Shown: positions 19,079 through 28,665, counted from the first letter of the stretch. The stretch is 62,091 nucleotides of DNA from an uncultured Helicobacter sp. (GCA_949287835.1 CASEHV010000031.1:1-62091); one strand, 5' to 3'. The notes: generated by a model from the sequence alone, not told the origin. Program-made: numbers and translations.

Positions 19079-19468
19079 TTACTCATTTGTTACGCATATC
19101 CCTATGCACCTTGATTTTATGGAATCTGTCTTGCCTTTATATTGTTCCCAAAATGGAAATGATATACACTGCTGTGGTCTAACTTGATAAATGCTACATT
19201 TATTTGTATTTTCATCAAAAAATATGCACGACATGCCTTTTGATTTATCCTTGCATTTTTTTTCTATAAGGGAAAATCTTATGTTATCTACCCGTTTTAC
19301 ATATTTCATACAAAACTCTTCAACACTCATGCCAAGAAATGTCGCAATTGCCATTATCTCATCTATGCTTACAAAGATATAGCCAGATTCCCCATAGCAA
19401 CATTTCCCTCCGCATTCATCGCATTTGTTTGGATTAAAAGAATATTTATACCCATGTTGTTTTATCAT
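19079..19468 (-). CDS. YkgJ-family cysteine cluster protein
   Basis: Small 129-residue protein. Its Cys motifs are CDECGGKCCYG (about 16-26) near the N-terminus, then KKCKDKSKGMSCIFFDE, CSIYQVRPQQC and SRCIGIC, the pattern of the YkgJ/UPF0153 family thought to bind zinc or an Fe-S cluster. Molecular role is unknown. It follows the CNNM gene by about 70 bp on the same strand, upstream in transcription order. Confidence 0.85.
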   Translation of the reverse strand: MIKQHGYKYSFNPNKCDECGGKCCYGESGYIFVSIDEIMAIATFLGMSVEEFCMKYVKRVDNIRFSLIEKKCKDKSKGMSCIFFDENTNKCSIYQVRPQQCISFPFWEQYKGKTDSIKSRCIGICVTNE

Positions 19469-19515
19469 ATCTATCGCTTTAGTTTAAATGTGCAATATTG
19501 TAGCATATTTAGATA

Positions 19516-19546
19516 TTGACTTTTGTTTTTTTTTTTTTTGTATAAT
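19516..19546 (+). promoter_or_regulatory. Promoter with a T14 tract in the spacer
   Basis: -35 TTGACT at 19516-19521 and -10 TATAAT at 19541-19546, with 14 T residues (19526-19539) in the 19-bp spacer. Slippage in the tract would change the spacing and so the promoter strength. H. pylori uses the same layout at sabA and other adhesin genes. Confidence 0.7.
19526..19539 (+). repeat. Homopolymeric T14 tract
   Basis: Fourteen consecutive T residues in the promoter of the lipoprotein gene at 19578. Confidence 0.95.
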
Positions 19547-19577
19547 CGCAGACTATTTAGTGTTTAAGGAATAAAAT

Positions 19578-19907
19578 ATGTTGAAGTATTTTGGTGTTGG
19601 TTTATCTGTTGCAGCTTGTTTGGCTTTTGCTGGATGCTCAAAGGTCGTAGATGCAAAGATAGAGAGAGATGTGTCCTATGTTGTTCAGTTTAGTGGTAGC
19701 GATTTTAATGTAGGCGAAGCTGTAACCTCAGAGATGCCTTATGATCCTAAGGTTAATACCAAAGGTTTATTGTTGAATAAGGCGTTAAAAGAGCATAACT
19801 GCGATGCGATTTTGTTGCCACGATATGAGCTTATTTCTAAAAGATTTGGTAAAGATGTTTTAAGGATAACAGGTAGGAAGGCTACGTTTAAAACTAGAAG
19901 GTCTTAA
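19578..19907 (+). CDS. Small lipoprotein, function unknown
   Basis: 109 residues. The signal peptide ends in a lipobox (LAFAGC, Cys20), so the mature protein should be lipid-anchored. The mature part is basic and short, with no motif I recognise. AAGGA lies 7 bp before the ATG. It stands alone between the divergent YkgJ gene and convergent nhaA. Expression is probably phase-variable through the T14 promoter tract, which is more typical of surface-exposed adhesins or immune targets than of housekeeping lipoproteins. Confidence 0.8.
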   Translation: MLKYFGVGLSVAACLAFAGCSKVVDAKIERDVSYVVQFSGSDFNVGEAVTSEMPYDPKVNTKGLLLNKALKEHNCDAILLPRYELISKRFGKDVLRITGRKATFKTRRS

Positions 19908-19936
19908 TGTAGATTAAGATAAAAAAGAGGAGGGCG

Positions 19937-19961
19937 TTGACTTAATTTATAATTAAGTCAA
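19937..19961. terminator. Possible bidirectional terminator hairpin
   Basis: TTGACTTAATT-TAT-AATTAAGTCAA: an 11-bp perfect stem with a 3-nt loop between the convergent lipoprotein and nhaA genes. It is AT-rich and lacks a clear T tail, so the call is tentative. Confidence 0.4.
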
Positions 19962-20169
19962 ACAAAAATATTGCAAGACTCTTTTTAGATTCCTTATTTT
20001 TACTTCTTTATAATGATTTCTATTATGTTTTTTCTGAAGTGTACTTGTATAAAAATATCTAATAGAGCAAATGTTTAATCGATAATAGATTTATTGCATT
20101 CAAAAATCACTTAGAGATTTAATATATTATTTGATGTTTTTAATTCTAAATAGATTCCAAATATGCAAT

Positions 20170-21648
20170 CTAATCCTCATACCTCACATCATCTTCTTTT
20201 ACAGGTTTTGTATTTAAAATAAGACTTATCATGCCAAGTGTGGCGGCAATCAAAGAGGCAATGAGAATCGAAATTTTTGATAAATCTATCGCATCGCTTG
20301 TAGAGTAGGCTAGATTCCCCACGAACATAGACATGGTAAAGCCAATCCCAGCTAAAAATCCAACCGATAAAATGTGCATATTCGTAAGACCCTCGGGACG
20401 TTTTGCTATATGTAGTTTCTCGCTAATGATTGTGAAAAGAAAGATTCCAAGAGGCTTACCTATGACTAGCCCAAAGATAATGCCTAGCAAGATTCCATCA
20501 ATATTAAAGTTTAGAGAATCCCCGATGCTAACACCCGCGTTTGCAAAGGCAAATAGTGGCACGATGAAATACGCATTTAGTGGCTGCAAGACATACTCGA
20601 TTCTCACAAGTGGATTTTGTGCATATCGTGAGTATCGTGTAATGGTATCAAGAATCTCCACTCTCTCATGCTCCTTGTGCATATCTACCTCGCGCTCCAT
20701 ATCACTCTTTGTAGCGATGAAATTTGCCACATTTTTATATGAGCTAACGAAAAACTCTTTGAATCCCAAAATGATTTTACCAAAGCGATTTCTCTCCTCC
20801 CCACTCACAGGCTCAAAAGTCGCAAAGTCCGCACTTGTTTTAAAATACAATTTATTATACGCCTCTTTTAATCCAAGATAGCTATGCTTTGAAATCTTAG
20901 ACTTACCAGGGATTGTAAATGCTAGAATCACAGCCCCCACAGTAGCATGCACACCACTTAGGAAAAAGCAAATCCAAAGTAAGATTCCCACCGCAAAATA
21001 CAGCGAAATATACTTAATATCAAGATAGTTAAATATAATCAAAACCACAAGTAAAATACAGGCAAAATAGATATATATCCAATTAATCTGGTCAGTATAA
21101 AAAATTGCAATGACGCTAATAGCACCTAGGTCATCAGCGACTGCTAGGGTAACCAAAAATATCTTTATCACACTAGGAATCCTATCTCCTAGCAATAATA
21201 TAACGCCAAGTGCAAAGGCAGTATCAGTACTCATCGCTACGCCAAAGCCATTTTCGCTAGGTGTGCCATGATTAAACCAAATATAAATAATGCTAGGCAC
21301 TACCAAGCCGCCAATGGCGCCAAACACAGAGAAACTCACAGACTTAAAGCCAGCAAGTTCGCCATATAGCACCTCACGTTTCATCTCAAGACCCACCATG
21401 AGAAAGAAAAGGGACATCAAAACATCATTGATAAAATGTAGGAGACTTATATGAATAATGCGACTGCCGCCTATGTGAAAATCCAAATACATGCCCCAGA
21501 ACTCATGGTAAAACGCACCAAAGCTCGTATTTGCAATAATCATTGCCAAAACTATGCAGAAAAATAGTAAAACACCACCAAAAGATTCGTGCGTGATAAA
21601 GTTCTTGAGAGTGCTATTTGTGCTACTACGTGCTAATTCCCTATCCAT
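20170..21648 (-). CDS. nhaA: Na+/H+ antiporter NhaA
   Basis: Inner-membrane antiporter exporting Na+ for H+ and supporting pH homeostasis. It has many hydrophobic helices, and the paired aspartates of the ion site are in TLAVADDLGAISV (about residues 160-172). Other family motifs are LMSLFFLMVGLEMKREV, GFGVAMSTDTAFALGVI and FANAGVSIGD. At 492 residues it is longer than E. coli NhaA (388). The extra sequence is a charged loop (about 255-340, including EEVDMHKEHERVE-like residues) between helices VIII and IX; H. pylori NhaA also has an extended loop there. Confidence 0.93.
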   Translation of the reverse strand: MDRELARSSTNSTLKNFITHESFGGVLLFFCIVLAMIIANTSFGAFYHEFWGMYLDFHIGGSRIIHISLLHFINDVLMSLFFLMVGLEMKREVLYGELAGFKSVSFSVFGAIGGLVVPSIIYIWFNHGTPSENGFGVAMSTDTAFALGVILLLGDRIPSVIKIFLVTLAVADDLGAISVIAIFYTDQINWIYIYFACILLVVLIIFNYLDIKYISLYFAVGILLWICFFLSGVHATVGAVILAFTIPGKSKISKHSYLGLKEAYNKLYFKTSADFATFEPVSGEERNRFGKIILGFKEFFVSSYKNVANFIATKSDMEREVDMHKEHERVEILDTITRYSRYAQNPLVRIEYVLQPLNAYFIVPLFAFANAGVSIGDSLNFNIDGILLGIIFGLVIGKPLGIFLFTIISEKLHIAKRPEGLTNMHILSVGFLAGIGFTMSMFVGNLAYSTSDAIDLSKISILIASLIAATLGMISLILNTKPVKEDDVRYED

Positions 21649-21721
21649 GCTACAACTCTTTGTAATAAAATCTCTTTCTCATGCAAATGTTGCACTCAGA
21701 TATAAAAGCTAGATAACACTC

Positions 21722-24682
21722 TCAAATAGAAACTTCCCTCATCGTTACCTCATCTTGCAGATATACTAAGAATCCTCTAATCTCTCTGTCATGAAAGTTT
21801 GAGTGTAGAAATCTTAAATAAGATTCTAATTGCTTAGTATGCCTTTGTAAAAGAACGTAATCAATGTCCTCTGTGCTTTTAAACTCCAAAATATACAACT
21901 TACCCTCATGCGACAATAAAGCATCTATTCTATAAATGCTATTTTTTTGCAGAAAAGACAGCTCACATTTTATCAAAAGATTGTTAAGGTTGAAAATACC
22001 ATCACCTAGAAATTTCTCTTTTAAAAATTTCTGCACCCTCCCATAGATAGAATCCAACTCGCTATCATTAAGATAGAATCCAAAGCGGGACTGCATAACA
22101 TCATAGCCAACACTTGACTTAAATCCTAGCTCTAGCTCTAAAAGCGTATGTGTCGCTAAGCCTATGATTTGCTTCTTTTTAGCATAGATATTTGATAGTG
22201 CTAGACTATCATCTTCTAGGCTTAGATATTCCTCTTGACTTAGCGCCCTACTTTTTAGCTTTGATATGATTATGGGATTGCTTTTTTCTGTATTCTCTAC
22301 TCTGCGCTCTACTTTTAGCTCTCCATATCTTTCTTTATCTTTTAGCTTTAGTTTTATAGCAGTTGTACTATCGCTTTTTGCAAAGATAAAAAGACCATTC
22401 TTTGCCCTCGTGCATGCGACATACAAGGCATTATTCTCCTGCATATCATTGCTTTCCTCTCTTTTATCCACTAGCGACTGCATACTAGCACTCCTGTATG
22501 AATCCTCTTTTATATCGTGCAGACGAATGCTATTTAGATAGATTCCATTATAGTCATATAGCAGTGTTTCTCTGCCTTGAGTTTTTTGTGGTTTCGTATC
22601 TAGGATAATGACATAAGGGAATCCAAGTCCCTTTGAGCCATGTATGCTCATAGCACGGATTGCTTCCTCTTTTAGTCTGCTAGATTCTAAATCTTTTATG
22701 CTATCAAATAGCGTGTCTATGTCTTTTATTTGCGGATTCTCACTTGAGATTCTAAGTAGCTCCATACAGTCTATGTCAAATAATCTAAACTCCTCTAGCA
22801 CGAATTTTATACGCCTAGATAGAGTAGGGAATCTAGGTATGGATACAAAGACATCATCAAAGTAGCTTTTGCCAAGTAGTTTATTTAGTCTTTTTTGATG
22901 AAAGTTTCTACATTGTATTTCATCATTATTATTACTTTTTTTATATTTATCTATCTTAAAGGCAGACTGCAGGGCTAGGATACTTTTCTGTTCTATTAAT
23001 TTCCCGCTTTTATCAAGATTAAATTCAATGCCTTTTTCCCTTTGATTTGCATACTCGATAAAATCCTGCAAGATTCCCCGCTCTCTTGCTAGTATGGCTA
23101 TATCCCTGCTTTGTATGCCACTTTTTAGTAGCACTCTTATAGAATCTAGTGCATGTAGAAATATCCACTCTACATCATCGATATGAAAGGTTTGTATCTC
23201 TACGATGCCGCTATCGCCACTATCTGAGTAAAGCTGATTCTCATAATTCTCAAAAATACTTGAGAATCTATCATTGACAAAGTCTATAATAGCCCTCTTT
23301 GAGCGGTAGTTATGCCGCAGAGATTCTAACGCTAAGCCCTTTTTACTCTCCTCAAAGACTGCCTTATTTGCCCCCCTAAACTCATATAAGCTTTGCTTAG
23401 AATCTCCTACAAAAAATAAACTACGACGCTCCTGCTTCCCATGTCCAGATAGAATCTCACTAAATAATGGCTCAAAGATTCTATACTGCAGAATGCCTGT
23501 ATCCTGATACTCGTCAAATAAGATATGATTAATATACCCATCTAGTCGAAAGTAAAAATACTCGCTATCAAATCTATCATGATGATTTAAAAGATTATTT
23601 GATATATCAAAAATGCGGCGCGTTACAGAATCAAAGCTAAGGGCATTCTCCCTCTCCTCATATCTCATCATACAAGATTTATAGGTGTCAATGAGTAGAT
23701 AGAGATTATTTAGCCTATTTGATTCTAGCACTAGCATGTAGATAGTGATATATGCCCTAATTTTTTGACACACAGATTCTATGTAACTTTGCTGAGTGCT
23801 ATCTGGTTTTATTGAGGTGCTAATCCATGAATGCTTTCCCTCTTTTATTAGGGTATTGCTAAATAGCTCTTTTAGAGGTTTTTTTAATCCATTGTAAATC
23901 TTTTCTAGGTTTTTATTAGAGAGTTTAGATTCTGGCGTTATGCTTTTTAGATAATCGCTTAAGTTCTCTGCCTCTAGCTCTATTGTTTTACTTAGCTCAT
24001 TTGCTCTATATGGCACAGAATCTAGCATATTAGCTTTTGCTATCTCATAAGCCTCCTTGAGTATATAGCCTCCTTGCATTTTTTCTTTAAACTCATCATA
24101 GCTTTTAAACTCCACGGATTTATCGCTTAGAATCTTCATTAGCGACTCAAGGCTCTTTCCTCTTGAAAACGACGTCTCTTTTACATTCAAATTTAGCTCT
24201 CTAAGCAAAAATCGCACGATATTCTTTAGTGCAGAATCATTATATGCCGCTAGTAGAAAGCTATCAAATCCCCCTTGCTCTTCTTGCAGTGAAAAGTCGC
24301 TTCTCACCCCTACAAAAAATGAAAATCTCCTAAGCATAGCGTTACAAAAAGAATCAATAGTTGCAATTCTATTATCATCTTTTAGAAAAGAAAAATACAC
24401 ATGAGAGATATTTTCATCTATTGCTTCCTTGCTAATGCCATACTCTCTACCAAGTGCGTCTATTAGCACTCTAGCCTCTGTGGAATCTCTATTAGAATCT
24501 TTATAAAGCAGGGCAAGATTATTTGTGATTCTTTGCTTCATTTCATTTGCTGCTTCTTTTGTGAAAGTTAGAGTTAAAATCTCATTTGCCCTCACCCCGC
24601 TAAAGAGTAGTGCTATATAACGCAGACATAGAGCAAAGGTCTTGCCACTACCAGCCGAGGCATTTAGGAATACGTTTTTCAT
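21722..24682 (-). CDS. addA: AddA-type helicase-nuclease
   Basis: UvrD-like ATP-dependent helicase with a C-terminal nuclease, part of the AddAB complex that processes double-strand breaks for RecA. Helicase motifs: Walker A NASAGSGKTFAL (about 8-19), Ia TLTFTKEAANEM, motif II LFDEYQDT, III VGDSKQSLYEFRGA, IV LRHNYRSK, V SIHGSKGLGFPYV and VI ALYVACTRAKN. The C-terminal RecB-like nuclease has HTLLELE, then YRIDALL...YILEFKS (Asp and E-x-K). At 986 residues it is somewhat longer than H. pylori AddA. The AddB gene is not in the window. No clear ribosome site precedes the ATG. Confidence 0.9.
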   Translation of the reverse strand: MKNVFLNASAGSGKTFALCLRYIALLFSGVRANEILTLTFTKEAANEMKQRITNNLALLYKDSNRDSTEARVLIDALGREYGISKEAIDENISHVYFSFLKDDNRIATIDSFCNAMLRRFSFFVGVRSDFSLQEEQGGFDSFLLAAYNDSALKNIVRFLLRELNLNVKETSFSRGKSLESLMKILSDKSVEFKSYDEFKEKMQGGYILKEAYEIAKANMLDSVPYRANELSKTIELEAENLSDYLKSITPESKLSNKNLEKIYNGLKKPLKELFSNTLIKEGKHSWISTSIKPDSTQQSYIESVCQKIRAYITIYMLVLESNRLNNLYLLIDTYKSCMMRYEERENALSFDSVTRRIFDISNNLLNHHDRFDSEYFYFRLDGYINHILFDEYQDTGILQYRIFEPLFSEILSGHGKQERRSLFFVGDSKQSLYEFRGANKAVFEESKKGLALESLRHNYRSKRAIIDFVNDRFSSIFENYENQLYSDSGDSGIVEIQTFHIDDVEWIFLHALDSIRVLLKSGIQSRDIAILARERGILQDFIEYANQREKGIEFNLDKSGKLIEQKSILALQSAFKIDKYKKSNNNDEIQCRNFHQKRLNKLLGKSYFDDVFVSIPRFPTLSRRIKFVLEEFRLFDIDCMELLRISSENPQIKDIDTLFDSIKDLESSRLKEEAIRAMSIHGSKGLGFPYVIILDTKPQKTQGRETLLYDYNGIYLNSIRLHDIKEDSYRSASMQSLVDKREESNDMQENNALYVACTRAKNGLFIFAKSDSTTAIKLKLKDKERYGELKVERRVENTEKSNPIIISKLKSRALSQEEYLSLEDDSLALSNIYAKKKQIIGLATHTLLELELGFKSSVGYDVMQSRFGFYLNDSELDSIYGRVQKFLKEKFLGDGIFNLNNLLIKCELSFLQKNSIYRIDALLSHEGKLYILEFKSTEDIDYVLLQRHTKQLESYLRFLHSNFHDREIRGFLVYLQDEVTMREVSI

Positions 24683-24777
24683 GGTTTGGGGTGTGTCCTT
24701 TTTGTTTTTAATTATATCTATAAATTTGGGGTGGAATTTGATAAAATATACATATTAGCTTTAAGGATTGTTTGATA

Positions 24778-26052
24778 ATGGATAAAAAATTATTACTTGG
24801 GAAGTTATCTTGTAAGTTATCTTTAGGAATGCTTATGTGTCATTGTGTGTATGCAGCATTTCCAAACCAACCAGAGAGCTATAGTGCATCACACAGCCTT
24901 TCGGACGCATTGCTTTATAAGGCATCACATGAAGTTTCTGCTTCCATTTTTTACCAGCAGGCTTTTGGTGATGATTTAACAATCTTTGATGGCACACTGC
25001 TAGGATACTATGCCACAGATAGATTCTATGGTTTCAAGGCAGCGGCGGGTATGCTACTATCTGCACCATTTTATGTGGGAAAGAATGGCACTCACGAGGA
25101 TTATGAGGATGCAAAGCAGATATTTTTATTTAATACTCTTTACGCAGATTATTTAGATGAGAATCTAGGATTACATGTAATAGGGGGTAGATATAAGGGG
25201 AAGCAGGAGTGGATTTCATACTATACGCAGGGGTTTGGAATCACCTATACAAAAATACCTCACACAGAGCTAAATTTTACTGCTTCCTATGGTAGTGCGC
25301 TTGTTTTGAATGAGTTTGTAACAAATTTTAGAACGGATTTAAATAATTCTCTTGGTTCATATTTTCTCTCAGGAAAGATTCATTTACCTCATCATGTAGA
25401 GATTGAGCCTTATGTGTATGTAACAGGCTTTTTTACCGCATTTGGTGCTAAGGCTATGGTTGGATATGAGATAAGCAGGGATTTAATGATGGAGACCAAA
25501 CTGCAGATTCTAGGATACTCTAAACGTTATGCCTCTAGCTTCCCGGTTGGCACTAATCATAAATTTGAGTTAGCGGCACTAGCGGGATTATCTAATCAGA
25601 ATCTATCAGCCATAGCATGGCTAGAGCAGGAAGTAAAATATGATGATTTCCTAGAGGGTAAGCTAGGTATTATTGGTGTTACAAGCTCTGGGGCAGAGTT
25701 GATTGATTATATGGGACAGCAAACGCCATTTGAGTATAATGTTGGAATGTTCTTTGGTAGTGCTTTTAGCGTATATGGCAGTGCAGGATTTGAGTTAAAT
25801 CCTGATTTAGAGATAGAGGCTGCTATTCGCGGTAGTTTTTTGCCTAGTGGAAATATTTTTAGTTTTGAATTAAAAGGCGAGGGCAGTATCGATATATGGA
25901 GAAATAAAGGTTCTTATGGCGGTATTGGGAGTTCTGTTAAGGCTAGGTATGGTATAAGTGTGATTGGCGTTTATAATAATTCTATTGCGGTAAATTTTTA
26001 TGGAGGAAATTCCTACACATTAATACGAGGATATTTTAGAGTTTCCATGTAA
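24778..26052 (+). CDS. Outer-membrane protein, Hof-like
   Basis: Secreted beta-barrel of 424 residues. The signal peptide ends near VYA-AFPNQ. The mature protein has alternating strands; VIGGRYKGKQEWISYYTQGF (about 125-145) is the segment most like Helicobacter Hof-family outer-membrane proteins. The end is strand-like with an aromatic C-terminal region (YTLIRGYFRVSM). I chose the ATG at 24778; AAGGA lies at 24763-24767, and a TTG at 24772 is an alternative adding two residues. thiS follows after about 40 bp. Function unknown; probably a porin or uptake channel. Confidence 0.72.
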   Translation: MDKKLLLGKLSCKLSLGMLMCHCVYAAFPNQPESYSASHSLSDALLYKASHEVSASIFYQQAFGDDLTIFDGTLLGYYATDRFYGFKAAAGMLLSAPFYVGKNGTHEDYEDAKQIFLFNTLYADYLDENLGLHVIGGRYKGKQEWISYYTQGFGITYTKIPHTELNFTASYGSALVLNEFVTNFRTDLNNSLGSYFLSGKIHLPHHVEIEPYVYVTGFFTAFGAKAMVGYEISRDLMMETKLQILGYSKRYASSFPVGTNHKFELAALAGLSNQNLSAIAWLEQEVKYDDFLEGKLGIIGVTSSGAELIDYMGQQTPFEYNVGMFFGSAFSVYGSAGFELNPDLEIEAAIRGSFLPSGNIFSFELKGEGSIDIWRNKGSYGGIGSSVKARYGISVIGVYNNSIAVNFYGGNSYTLIRGYFRVSM

Positions 26053-26092
26053 AATATTTGCTAAAATATGTCATTTTATTTAGGAGTCTTAC

Positions 26093-26293
26093 ATGCAGGT
26101 AGTGATAAATGGTGAAAATAAAGTGCTAGATTCCACAATGTCTATTAATCAGCTATTAGAGACTTTAGGCATTGAGGAGAAGGTCGTGGCGGTATCTGTA
26201 AATATGGATATTATCAAAAGGGATAAATGGGGAGATTTTATTCTTAAAGAAAATGATACTTTAGAACTATTGCAGTTTATGAGTGGCGGTTGA
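26093..26293 (+). CDS. thiS: Sulfur carrier protein ThiS
   Basis: 66-residue ubiquitin-fold protein ending in Gly-Gly (QFMSGG). The C-terminal Gly is adenylated and thiocarboxylated to donate sulfur to the thiazole ring of thiamine. The beta-grasp pattern (VVINGENKVLD ... INQLLETLG ... VAVSVNMDII) is clear. Followed 19 bp later by fabG; thiF, thiG and thiH are not nearby. Confidence 0.88.
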   Translation: MQVVINGENKVLDSTMSINQLLETLGIEEKVVAVSVNMDIIKRDKWGDFILKENDTLELLQFMSGG

Positions 26294-26312
26294 TTATTTC
26301 TAGGAGTTTGAT

Positions 26313-27056
26313 ATGAAGTTTAGTGGTAAAAATGTGTTAGTAACAGGTGCTAGTAGAGGTATAGGTAGTGAGATTGTTAAAACTCTAGGCTCTTTTGGAT
26401 TAAAGGTATGGATAAATTACAGAAGCAATAAAGACTTAGCAAATAAGCTAAAAGAGGATATAGAATCAAATGGCGGGAGTGCCGCCCTCATTGCCTTTGA
26501 TGTTACTAATGAGAATGATTTTAAGGATTCCATATCGCTTATCAAGGATAGCGATGGAGAGTTTGCCTATCTTGTGAATAATGCTGGAATCACAAATGAT
26601 AAGTTAGCCTTGCGTATGAGTAGCGAGGATTTTGATAGTGTCATTTCGGCAAACCTTAAATCCGCCTTTATCGGTTGCAGGGAAGCCTTAAAAATCATGA
26701 GTAAGCAACGTTTTGGCTCTGTCGTGAATATATCATCGATTGTAGGAGAACGTGGAAATGCGGGGCAGGTTAATTACTCCGCTAGTAAGGGAGGATTAAT
26801 CGCTATGACAAAGAGCTTTGCTTTAGAATCTGGTGCTAGAGGTGTGCGATTTAATGCCTTGACTCCCGGCTTTATCAACACGGATATGACCTCTAAACTT
26901 AGTGATGAGGTAAGGGGGGATTATATAAAAAATATCCCACTTCAAAGGCTAGGTGAGGCAGGTGAGGTCGCAAATGCCGTTGCTTTTTTGCTTAGCGATT
27001 ATGCTAGTTATATTACAGGCGAGGTTTTGAAAGTCAATGGTGGACTTTATATGTAG
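26313..27056 (+). CDS. fabG: 3-oxoacyl-ACP reductase
   Basis: Short-chain dehydrogenase reducing 3-oxoacyl-ACP with NADPH in fatty acid elongation. 247 residues with the cofactor motif TGASRGIGSE (about 11-20), NNAG(I/V)T, a catalytic Ser in NISSIVGERGNAGQ, and Tyr/Lys in NYSASKGG. It ends with the tetramer-interface TGEVLKVNGGLYM typical of FabG. Ribosome site AGGAG precedes the ATG. Confidence 0.93.
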   Translation: MKFSGKNVLVTGASRGIGSEIVKTLGSFGLKVWINYRSNKDLANKLKEDIESNGGSAALIAFDVTNENDFKDSISLIKDSDGEFAYLVNNAGITNDKLALRMSSEDFDSVISANLKSAFIGCREALKIMSKQRFGSVVNISSIVGERGNAGQVNYSASKGGLIAMTKSFALESGARGVRFNALTPGFINTDMTSKLSDEVRGDYIKNIPLQRLGEAGEVANAVAFLLSDYASYITGEVLKVNGGLYM

Positions 27057-27077
27057 TATAGCAATGAGGGTATTTAA

Positions 27078-27233
27078 ATGAGTAATGAAGAGAGTTCTGA
27101 AATAAAATTAGAGGTTTGTAGCTTATGGTTAGAGAAAGAAGATTTGAAGTGGATGGATACTACAACGGATATTACTACGGGGGGGGGGGGGGTGAATACC
27201 CTCAAGATAATGACTTTGAGGAATACATGTCTG
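27078..27233 (+). other. Alternative upstream start and 51-codon frame ending after the G14 tract
   Basis: ATG at 27078 has GAGGG 7 bp upstream and opens the frame MSNEESSEIKLEV. With 14 G residues it passes the tract out of frame with the glycosyltransferase and stops at TAG shortly after. With 15 G (or 12) it would fuse to the glycosyltransferase. It may be the true start in the other phase, or a short leader that controls translation. Confidence 0.45.
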
Positions 27234-28522
27234 CTAATAATGAATTAGTTAAAATATTGCAATCCGATGATGGACTGCCAGAGTATATATATGGTGAGTC
27301 TGCTTTGCAGATTCCAAAGATTGGAATCGTCGTGCCTATATACAATGTAGAGCTATATCTTAGGGATTGCCTTGATTCTATATTAAACCAGACATATAAG
27401 AATTATGAAGTGCTATTAATAGATGATGGCAGTAGTGATTCTAGCCTAGAGATTGCTAAGGAATATGTTAGTCAATATTCTAATTTTACATTGATAAGTA
27501 AAGAGAATGGTGGGCAATCGAGTGCCAGAAATGTCGGCATTAACTATTTTTTAGGCAAATATAGCATAGAACACTCACAGCACAATGTCGCGAGTGATAT
27601 AGATTCTAATCTCAATGTCTATAAAGTATCAAATGAGAATCCATACAAGATAAAAAATATTTATAAAATTACTGACGCTCCTATACCAGCATGTGATTAT
27701 ATAATCTTTTTAGATTCCGATGATTATTGGGATAGCGACTGCCTTATGTCATGTATAAAATCTCTATTTGTAAAGGGTGCCTTTGATAAAGATATAGAGA
27801 TTGTGTGGTTTACTTTTAGGACATACTTTGATGGTGTGGAAGAGAGTAGAAAGAAAGATTGGGTATTTGATGCCCTGTATCATAGAGGCACTAAGTTTTG
27901 GAATCCAAAACTCCTAGCAGATAGAATGTTGGAGAAACGTTTGCGTTGGTTTGCTTGGACACCATTTGGCATTGTATCTCTTGATTTGATAAGGAGAAAT
28001 AATATTAGCTTTGTTGATAACACCATTTATGAGGACCACACTTTTGGGTTAATGATATTTTTCTTAGCAAAGAAATTTGTTATGATACCAGAGCAGTTAT
28101 ACACATATAGGATTCGCCCTAATAGTTCCTGTAATTTTGGCGGTAATGATAGCCATGAACAGATTACGCCTAGTATGCGACCTTTATATGAGGCTTTTGG
28201 TAGCATATCCCTTGCTAGGGATTATTATACTATCTCGGGTTGCATTATTAATACTAGAGAGATTGAGAAATTTGCAGATTCCTATCCAGATAGCTATATT
28301 AAAAAATTATTTTTTAATCATATCTTACCTACATATTGCAGAATCTCCTTGAGAATCTTAGATTTCAAAAAAGACCCGTTAGGTGTAAAAGATATATTGA
28401 AATCGCTAAAAAGTTATGAGAAATTCTCTAAAAGAAATAAATTGTTTTTAAATTATCCAGCAATATATAGTTGCTATGGGTTTTTATCAAATTTAACTAG
28501 CTCGGGTAAAAAAGTGTCTTAG
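27125..28522 (+). CDS. Family 2 glycosyltransferase, phase-variable
   Basis: GT-A fold glycosyltransferase likely acting on surface glycans. The catalytic domain begins near residue 60 (IPKIGIVVPIYNVELYLRDC), with LNQTYKNYEVLLIDDGSSD, GGQSSARNVG and the metal-binding FLDSDDYW. An unusual insert of about 45 residues separates the GGQSSARNVG helix from the DXD strand. A G14 tract (27179-27192) encodes five glycines at residues 19-23. In this state translation from ATG 27125 reads through. A better-spaced ATG at 27078, with GAGGG upstream, enters the same domain only if one G is gained or two are lost. The gene is on in this sequence if the 27125 start is used. Confidence 0.85.
   Translation: MVRERRFEVDGYYNGYYYGGGGGEYPQDNDFEEYMSANNELVKILQSDDGLPEYIYGESALQIPKIGIVVPIYNVELYLRDCLDSILNQTYKNYEVLLIDDGSSDSSLEIAKEYVSQYSNFTLISKENGGQSSARNVGINYFLGKYSIEHSQHNVASDIDSNLNVYKVSNENPYKIKNIYKITDAPIPACDYIIFLDSDDYWDSDCLMSCIKSLFVKGAFDKDIEIVWFTFRTYFDGVEESRKKDWVFDALYHRGTKFWNPKLLADRMLEKRLRWFAWTPFGIVSLDLIRRNNISFVDNTIYEDHTFGLMIFFLAKKFVMIPEQLYTYRIRPNSSCNFGGNDSHEQITPSMRPLYEAFGSISLARDYYTISGCIINTREIEKFADSYPDSYIKKLFFNHILPTYCRISLRILDFKKDPLGVKDILKSLKSYEKFSKRNKLFLNYPAIYSCYGFLSNLTSSGKKVS
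27179..27192 (+). repeat. Homopolymeric G14 tract
   Basis: Fourteen consecutive G residues inside the glycosyltransferase gene, the classic substrate for slipped-strand phase variation in Campylobacter and Helicobacter. Confidence 0.95.
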
Positions 28523-28665
28523 GTTTTATTCTTATCCCTGGTAATCTGGGGTAATCTGGCAAAAAAGCCATTTGTCATCAAACATTGATAGTTAAGCAGT
28601 AAGAAATAATAAACATTGCACTAACTTTACTGCTCATAAATATAACTACGGCATTAAATTTATTC

